A stretch of DNA of 32,346 bases, taken from Ilyomonas limi (lineage in GTDB: Bacteria; Bacteroidota; Bacteroidia; Chitinophagales; Chitinophagaceae). The number at the start of each line of letters is the position of its first letter. The stretch's first letter is position 1. Positions 32,224 to 32,346 of this stretch are shown here, piece after piece. Under the pieces are notes generated by a model. It was given only the letters and a program-made list of their open reading frames with translations, had not been told where the DNA came from and searched no databases. Where the stretch lies: contig NZ_SZQL01000030.1 in the NCBI RefSeq assembly GCF_005233845.1, positions 1 to 32,346 on the forward strand, written 5' to 3'. A program made the translations under genes and the position numbers.

Positions 32224-32346
32224 TGTCTCGTCCTGAAATAGGTTGACTAAAAAACAGCCTATTTATGGATTTAAAAACACAAATTATTACAGAGTATTTA
32301 ACGCAGGGAGTGGGCTTCAGACAGCTTGCTCAAAAGTATGGCATCA
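32224..32346 (+). mobile_element. Left end of an insertion sequence, truncated by the window
   Basis: TGTCTCGTCCTGAAATAGGT at 32224 looks like a terminal inverted repeat, and an ORF resembling a transposase helix-turn-helix subunit starts 41 nt later. The right end and target duplication are outside the window, so family and completeness are open. Confidence 0.55.
32265..32346 (+). CDS. Transposase OrfA-like HTH protein, N-terminus only
   Basis: The visible 27 residues, MDLKTQIITEYLTQGVGFRQ then LAQKYGI, form the first helices of a helix-turn-helix (EYLTQGVGFRQLAQKYGI) as in the first ORF of IS3-type elements. The frame is open at the window edge. An IS3-like family assignment is a best guess. 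Confidence 0.5.
   Translation, partial: MDLKTQIITEYLTQGVGFRQLAQKYGI

Overview
The window looks like chromosomal DNA of a Bacteroidota bacterium, most likely a Chitinophagaceae-type member. The evidence is moderate GC with AT-rich spacers, genes with almost no Shine-Dalgarno sequences, many copies of the Bacteroidota -7 box TAnnTTTG (one with a well-placed TTTG -33 box before the tRNA), a UpxY-type NusG paralog, a DUF5686 outer-membrane protein, and small Thr/Ser-rich lipoproteins. Nothing in the window names a species.

Layout. 1-860: start of a nucleotide-sugar dehydrogenase gene behind a NusG-like antiterminator, the head of an exopolysaccharide or capsule locus that runs off the left edge. 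1388-2593: an unrecognised HTH-like protein. 3122-3804: tRNA-Ala(GGC) with promoter and terminator, plus a secreted YCII protein. 3973-8534: mfd, with an AT-rich AbiH-family defence gene 17 bp behind it. 8582-10509: a small methyltransferase and a secreted double-PDZ protein. 10874-13316: polyphosphate kinase converging on a lysine-rich histone-like gene. 13712-17242: an orphan gene, recA, adk and a 53-aa DUF1328 membrane protein behind a sigma54-like promoter. 17489-20272: a DJ-1/PfpI protein, then the kdsD-manC pair (Kdo and GDP-mannose precursors). 20512-22995: DUF5686 protein. 23240-25541: an ECF sigma factor translationally coupled to a membrane-anchored trypsin-like protease with an anti-sigma-like N-terminus, divergent from two paralogous lipoprotein genes. 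25861-30953: AcpH-like phosphodiesterase, asparagine synthetase B, a cystathionine gamma-synthase type enzyme and a metallophosphoesterase. 31213-32346: an AT-rich, cassette-like unit holding a frameshifted or overlapping gene pair, followed by the left end of an insertion sequence.

How it fits together. Most genes are core housekeeping: DNA repair (mfd, recA), nucleotide balance (adk), polyphosphate, amino acids (asnB, met/cys) and envelope sugars (kdsD, manC, sugar dehydrogenase, UpxY). Accessory DNA is concentrated at two points: abiH behind mfd, and the right-hand cassette with the IS. The least ordinary regulatory features are the sigma-factor/protease unit with shared upstream motifs, a terminator abutting the pfpI start codon, and a repeated arrangement in which the -7 box lies only 4-11 nt before the start codon, predicting leaderless or nearly leaderless mRNAs.
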